From positions 1,178,001 to 1,242,000 of the forward strand of contig NZ_JARRAH010000001.1 in the NCBI RefSeq assembly GCF_030553305.1: a stretch of 64,000 nt of DNA. Direction: 5' to 3'. This document shows positions 60,652 through 64,000 of this stretch, one piece after another; the first letter of the stretch is position 1; each line of letters opens with the position of its first letter. A model generated the notes under the pieces. It was not told where the DNA came from and searched no databases. It was given only the letters and a program-made list of their open reading frames with translations. The position numbers and the translations under genes are program-made. This stretch comes from Halomarina ordinaria (GTDB taxonomy: Archaea > Halobacteriota > Halobacteria > Halobacteriales > Haloarculaceae).

Positions 60652-62478
60652 TCAGTCGTCTTCGTCGACCTGGCCACCGTCGGTCGCCAGTTCCTCGTCC
60701 TCCTCGCCGCCGTCCGTGACGGCGGTCCGGATGCGGCGGTCGTTCCAGACGAACTCGCGGCCGCGCATGCCGAGGTCCTTGAGGTCCCAGGGGTCCTCGC
60801 CGGCGACGGGGCCCTCGTACCACGACTGGACGAAGTTGTAGAGCCAGACGATACCTCCGAAGAGCATCAGGAACGCCCCGAGGCTGGCGGCGACGTGCAG
60901 CGCCTGGACCATGTCGAGGGCGACGAGTTCGCCGTCGAAGACGTAGGTGGCGTACCGGCGGGGCATCCCCTCGTAGCCCAGCAGCAGCATCGCCAGGAAC
61001 GTGATGTTCGTTCCGATCATCCACGTCCAGAAGTGGACCTTCGCGAGCGTCCGCTGGTACATCCGACCCGTGAACATCGGGTACCAGTAGTAGAGCCCGG
61101 CGAAGCCGGCGAACGCGATGGCGCCCATCACGATGTAGTGGAAGTGACCCACGACGTAGTAGGTGTCGTGGAGCACGAGGTCGACGGGGACCGCCGCCAG
61201 GAACACGCCCGTGACGCCCCCGAGGATGAAGTTCTGGACGAAACCGATGCAGAACAGCATGGGCGCCGTGAGGCGAATCTTCCCGTTCCACATCGTCGTA
61301 ATCCAGTTGAACACCTTCACTGCGCTCGGTATCGCGATGGCGAGCGAGACGGCCATGAACGAGGCGCGGATACGCGGGTCGATGCCCGTCGAGAACATGT
61401 GGTGGGCCCACACGCCGAAGGAGAGCACACCGATGGCGAGCGTCGAGTAGACGACGAACTTGAACCCGAAGAGCTTCCGTCCCGAGAACTTCGGCAGCAC
61501 GTAGCTCACGATGCCCATGGGGGGCAACACGAGGATGTACACCTCGGGGTGGCCGAAGAACCAGAACAGGTGTTGATAGAGGATGGAGCCACCGCCGTCG
61601 ACGGTGAAGAAGGTGGTCCCGAAGTTCCGGTCGAGCAGCAGCATGATGAGCACGCTGCCGAGCAGCGGGAACGAGAACAGGATGAGTCCCGACTGGGTGA
61701 GCATCGTCCAGCTGAAGATGTCGAGGTTCGCCCAGTTGACGTCGTCACCGGCCTCGGTGAAGATGGTCGCGATGAAGTTGATGGCGCCCATCGTCGCCGA
61801 GACGCCGGTGAGGTGCAACCCCAGCAGCATCATGTCGGCGCCCGTCCCGGCGACCGTCCCGGCCTCCTGTTCGATGGACAGCGGTGTGTACATCGTCCAG
61901 GAGGTCTGGGAGGGGTCGACGCCGAGCGGCAGGAGGAGGAACCCAGCCCAGACGAGGAGGGCACCCGGCGGCAGGAGCCAGAACGCGATGGCGTTGATGC
62001 GCGGGAACGCCATGTCGTCGGCCCCGATGAGCAGCGGAATGAGGTAGTTCGCGAAGGCGGCGATGATGGGTGTCCCGAAGAGGAACAGCATCGTGATGCC
62101 GTGGGTGGTGAGCAGCCCGTTGTAGAGGTTCTCACCCTGGCCCGCGCCGATGGCCTCCGCGATCGGCGTCAGCACGTCCATCGCCGGCGTCAGCAGTTCG
62201 GTTCGCATGAGGATGACGGCGAGACCCCCCCAGACGAACGCGATGACGGCGTACGCGCCGTAGAGCATCCCGATGTCCTTGTGGTCGACCGTCGTCAACC
62301 AGCGGATGAGCCCCGCCGGTTTCTCCTCCGAGACGTACCCCGACTCCTCGCCGTACCCGCCGCCACCGGCCAGCGGCGTGTACGAGCGCCAGTCCTCCAC
62401 GCGAGTGAGCGTCACCGCGACCGCGGCGAGGAACACCCCCATGAGAACTGTCAGCGCAAGCTGTGCTGAAACGTCCAT
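60652..62478 (-). CDS. coxA: cytochrome c oxidase subunit I (type A heme-copper oxidase)
   Basis: The 608-residue protein has about 14 helices, the heme/Cu motifs FGHPEVYILVLP, HDTYYVVGHFHYIV and VWAHHMFSTGIDP. The PEVY Glu and Tyr identify a type A oxidase with D- and K-channel features. ATG 62478 begins MDVSAQLALTVLMGVF; the longer frame to 62583 is polar and not oxidase-like. Subunit II is not in this window. Confidence 0.95.
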   Translation of the reverse strand: MDVSAQLALTVLMGVFLAAVAVTLTRVEDWRSYTPLAGGGGYGEESGYVSEEKPAGLIRWLTTVDHKDIGMLYGAYAVIAFVWGGLAVILMRTELLTPAMDVLTPIAEAIGAGQGENLYNGLLTTHGITMLFLFGTPIIAAFANYLIPLLIGADDMAFPRINAIAFWLLPPGALLVWAGFLLLPLGVDPSQTSWTMYTPLSIEQEAGTVAGTGADMMLLGLHLTGVSATMGAINFIATIFTEAGDDVNWANLDIFSWTMLTQSGLILFSFPLLGSVLIMLLLDRNFGTTFFTVDGGGSILYQHLFWFFGHPEVYILVLPPMGIVSYVLPKFSGRKLFGFKFVVYSTLAIGVLSFGVWAHHMFSTGIDPRIRASFMAVSLAIAIPSAVKVFNWITTMWNGKIRLTAPMLFCIGFVQNFILGGVTGVFLAAVPVDLVLHDTYYVVGHFHYIVMGAIAFAGFAGLYYWYPMFTGRMYQRTLAKVHFWTWMIGTNITFLAMLLLGYEGMPRRYATYVFDGELVALDMVQALHVAASLGAFLMLFGGIVWLYNFVQSWYEGPVAGEDPWDLKDLGMRGREFVWNDRRIRTAVTDGGEEDEELATDGGQVDEDD

Positions 62479-62622
62479 ACATTTCCTGAGTACCGGGGGA
62501 TTAGAAAGGTTGTGTTCGCGTTCCGAGTCGGGGGACGGCGGCGGCGTCGACGCGCGTCTAGGCGAGGGTGAGTCGTATCCCATGGACCCCCCGATCGGAG
62601 GGTCCAGCGCGGAGGCGAAGGG

Positions 62623-62970
62623 TTACTCGGCGTGCTCCGAGTCGGTCGTCGCGGTGTCGGTGTCCGTGCTCGTGTCTGTGGTGTCGGGGTTACTCTCGCC
62701 CTCGTCGGCGACGCGTTCGACGACGCCGGAGTCGCGAGCCTCCAGTTCAGCCTCCGACTCGGCGATGGCCTTCCCCGCGTAGTAGGTGAGGATGGCCAGC
62801 GCGACGAACGGGAGGACCAGCAGCGCCATCTGGATGGTCGTGTCGACCGCGTTGTACCCGAAGGGGCTGACCGCGGCGAACACGACCACGAAGAACACGA
62901 TGATGAATAACGGAATCACGTTCACCGAGAGGTCGAGCAGGGTCTCCCGGTCGAAGACGTCCGGTGCCAT
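62623..62970 (-). CDS. DUF6684-like small membrane protein upstream of coxA
   Basis: The 115-residue protein has two helices (NVIPLFIIVFFVVVFAAVSPF and QMALLVLPFVALAILTYYAG) and an acidic, Thr-rich tail. It is located just upstream of the oxidase gene on the same strand and matches small haloarchaeal proteins that go with cox genes. No biochemical role is known. Confidence 0.65.
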   Translation of the reverse strand: MAPDVFDRETLLDLSVNVIPLFIIVFFVVVFAAVSPFGYNAVDTTIQMALLVLPFVALAILTYYAGKAIAESEAELEARDSGVVERVADEGESNPDTTDTSTDTDTATTDSEHAE

Positions 62971-63021
62971 GGTCGAACGTCGGTCGGGCGTCCTAAATAG
63001 TGTACTGATTCCCCGCCCGGG

Positions 63022-63444
63022 TCAGAGCGCGTCGACGTCCCGCTCCATGAACTGCGCCGCCTGGCTCCCGACCAGCGCGATGAGGCCCGCGAAGGCGACG
63101 GAGACGCCCCGCTGGATGACCCCGTTCTGGAGCAGTTCGGCGGTCAGCGTGTCGAGCGCCGCGCCGACACCCTCGAACGGGAGGAGCTGGGTGCCGACCA
63201 GCAGGAGGCCGAGCGCGACCAGCAGGCCGCCGATGAGCGCGAGCGTCCCCCACGGTCGCTCGGCGTAGCCCGACTCCTGGATGATGCCGGCGACGCTCCC
63301 CGAAAAGAGCAGGAGGCCGCCGACGGACAGCGGAATGATGTTGAGCAGAACGCCCAGTTCGGAGATGACGAACCCGAGCGCCACGAACAGTGGCCACGGA
63401 CTCGACATCCGGTACTGGTCGCTCAGTCCCGGTTGGTCGTCCAT
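63022..63444 (-). CDS. DUF7541-like four-helix membrane protein
   Basis: The 140-residue protein starts at ATG 63444 (MDDQPGLSDQYRMSSPWPLFVALG) with four helices. It lies 51 nt upstream of the DUF6684-like gene on the same strand; all belong to a cox-related group. Function unknown. The frame to 63471 adds a short non-conserved lead. Confidence 0.65.
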   Translation of the reverse strand: MDDQPGLSDQYRMSSPWPLFVALGFVISELGVLLNIIPLSVGGLLLFSGSVAGIIQESGYAERPWGTLALIGGLLVALGLLLVGTQLLPFEGVGAALDTLTAELLQNGVIQRGVSVAFAGLIALVGSQAAQFMERDVDAL

Positions 63445-63540
63445 GGTGGAACGGACGGGACACGCGAACAAAGGAGCGTCGGAACGCGGGTCGAAGACGA
63501 AAGCCGAGAGAGGGAGAGCGAAGAGCGAACGTCTCGGGTC

Positions 63541-64000
63541 TCAGGCGAACGTCCGCGAGACCTCGTCGTTCTCGTCGCCGTCCTCCTGCTGGATCTTCTC
63601 CCAGGCGGCGGTGAAGTCCTCCATCTTCACCTCGGTGCGGTCGTCGCGGATGGCGAACATCCCCGCCTCCGTACAGACCGCCTTCACGTCGGCGCCGCTG
63701 GCGCCCTCGGTGGCCTCGGCGAGGGTGGCGAAGTCGACGTCGTCGGCGATGTTCATGCTCCGGGTGTGGATCTGGAAGATGATTTCGCGGCCCTCGGCGG
63801 CCGGCTTGGGCACCTCGATGAGGCGGTCGAAGCGGCCGGGGCGGAGGATGGCGCGGTCGAGCATGTCGAAGCGGTTCGTCGCCGCGATGATGGATATCTG
63901 CCCCCGGTCGTCGAAGCCGTCCATCTCGGCGAGCAGTTGCATCATGGTGCGCTGGACCTCGGCGTCGCCCGACGTCTTCGAGTCCGTCCGTTTCGAGGCG
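63541..64000 (-). CDS. pan: proteasome-activating nucleotidase (PAN), 3' part only
   Basis: The visible C-terminal 153 codons encode the AAA core from [18 protein letters not shown] and LLAEMDGFD through the sensor/second-region-of-homology [20 protein letters not shown] with its arginine fingers, and the C-domain [28 protein letters not shown] unfolds proteins for the 20S proteasome. The gene begins outside the window. The C-terminus is SRTFA, so the usual HbYX docking tail is replaced by T-F-A. Confidence 0.95.
   Translation of the reverse strand, partial: ASKRTDSKTSGDAEVQRTMMQLLAEMDGFDDRGQISIIAATNRFDMLDRAILRPGRFDRLIEVPKPAAEGREIIFQIHTRSMNIADDVDFATLAEATEGASGADVKAVCTEAGMFAIRDDRTEVKMEDFTAAWEKIQQEDGDENDEVSRTFA

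Overview
The window is chromosomal DNA from a haloarchaeon (class Halobacteria). The sequence is very GC-rich, the proteins are strongly acidic, genes start with ATG or GTG at 4-nt ATGA/GTGA overlaps, and TATA boxes often sit about 25-35 nt upstream of nearly leaderless starts. Family content agrees: archaeal uS15 and eS1 ribosomal proteins, a KEOPS Pcc1 subunit, bat-type HTH regulator, split NuoJ, archaetidylserine synthase and a proteasome-activating nucleotidase. No function was checked by database search; names rest on recognisable motifs, length and context.

Layout. (1) 1-15.4 kb is a surface-glycan locus. The 3' part of an AsnB-type amidotransferase is followed by a tight operon of a Gfo/Idh oxidoreductase, a nucleotide-sugar dehydrogenase, a left-handed beta-helix acetyltransferase and a DegT aminotransferase. 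This is the WbpB/A/D/E enzyme set known from bacterial di-N-acetylated uronic acid synthesis. Then come a DUF1616 membrane protein, a methyltransferase, a formyltransferase-like protein, a NodB-like deacetylase and a Tat-exported protein. Running the other way are a GT2 glycosyltransferase, a large multispanning (GT-C-like) protein and a Wzx/MATE-type flippase. A 51-codon Trp-rich ORF missed by ordinary gene length cut-offs overlaps the first sugar gene by 4 nt. (2) 15.8-22.5 kb holds small regulators, an HTH protein fused to a THI5/NMT1-like ligand domain divergent from an MFS transporter, and a sulfur-flavoured set (rhodanese, bat regulator, YeiH-type exporter with an 18-bp perfect palindrome upstream). 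(3) 22.6-25.4 kb is a translation cluster: tRNA-Ala(GGC), uS15, degenerate DHH protein, Pcc1, eS1. (4) 25.4-36.8 kb is housekeeping: halocyanin-like protein, archaetidylserine synthase, acidic HEAT protein, exported phospholipase-D-like protein, DHH/S1/OB nuclease, JAMM protease, RibL, aminotransferase, RibH, PurK and PurE.

(5) 36.9-47.9 kb is the respiratory complex I operon nuoA-B-CD-H-I-J1-J2-K-L-M-N, without nuoE/F/G, interrupted between I and J by about 510 nt with nested hairpins. NuoH carries an unusual N-terminal run of eight N-glycosylation sequons, a possible physical link to the glycan locus. (6) 48-52.3 kb has an RCK-DHH phosphodiesterase, a CBS-ParB protein and an ABC-2 exporter pair. 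(7) 52.3-60 kb looks like an organic-acid module: MaoC-like hydratase, HAD dehalogenase-like protein, a small DUF3311-like partner plus SSS symporter and a 55-residue membrane peptide, methylmalonyl-CoA mutase large subunit and acetyl-CoA synthetase. (8) 60-64 kb holds cytochrome oxidase subunit I with small membrane proteins, including a 30-residue single-helix peptide, and the 3' end of the PAN ATPase gene, cut by the window edge.
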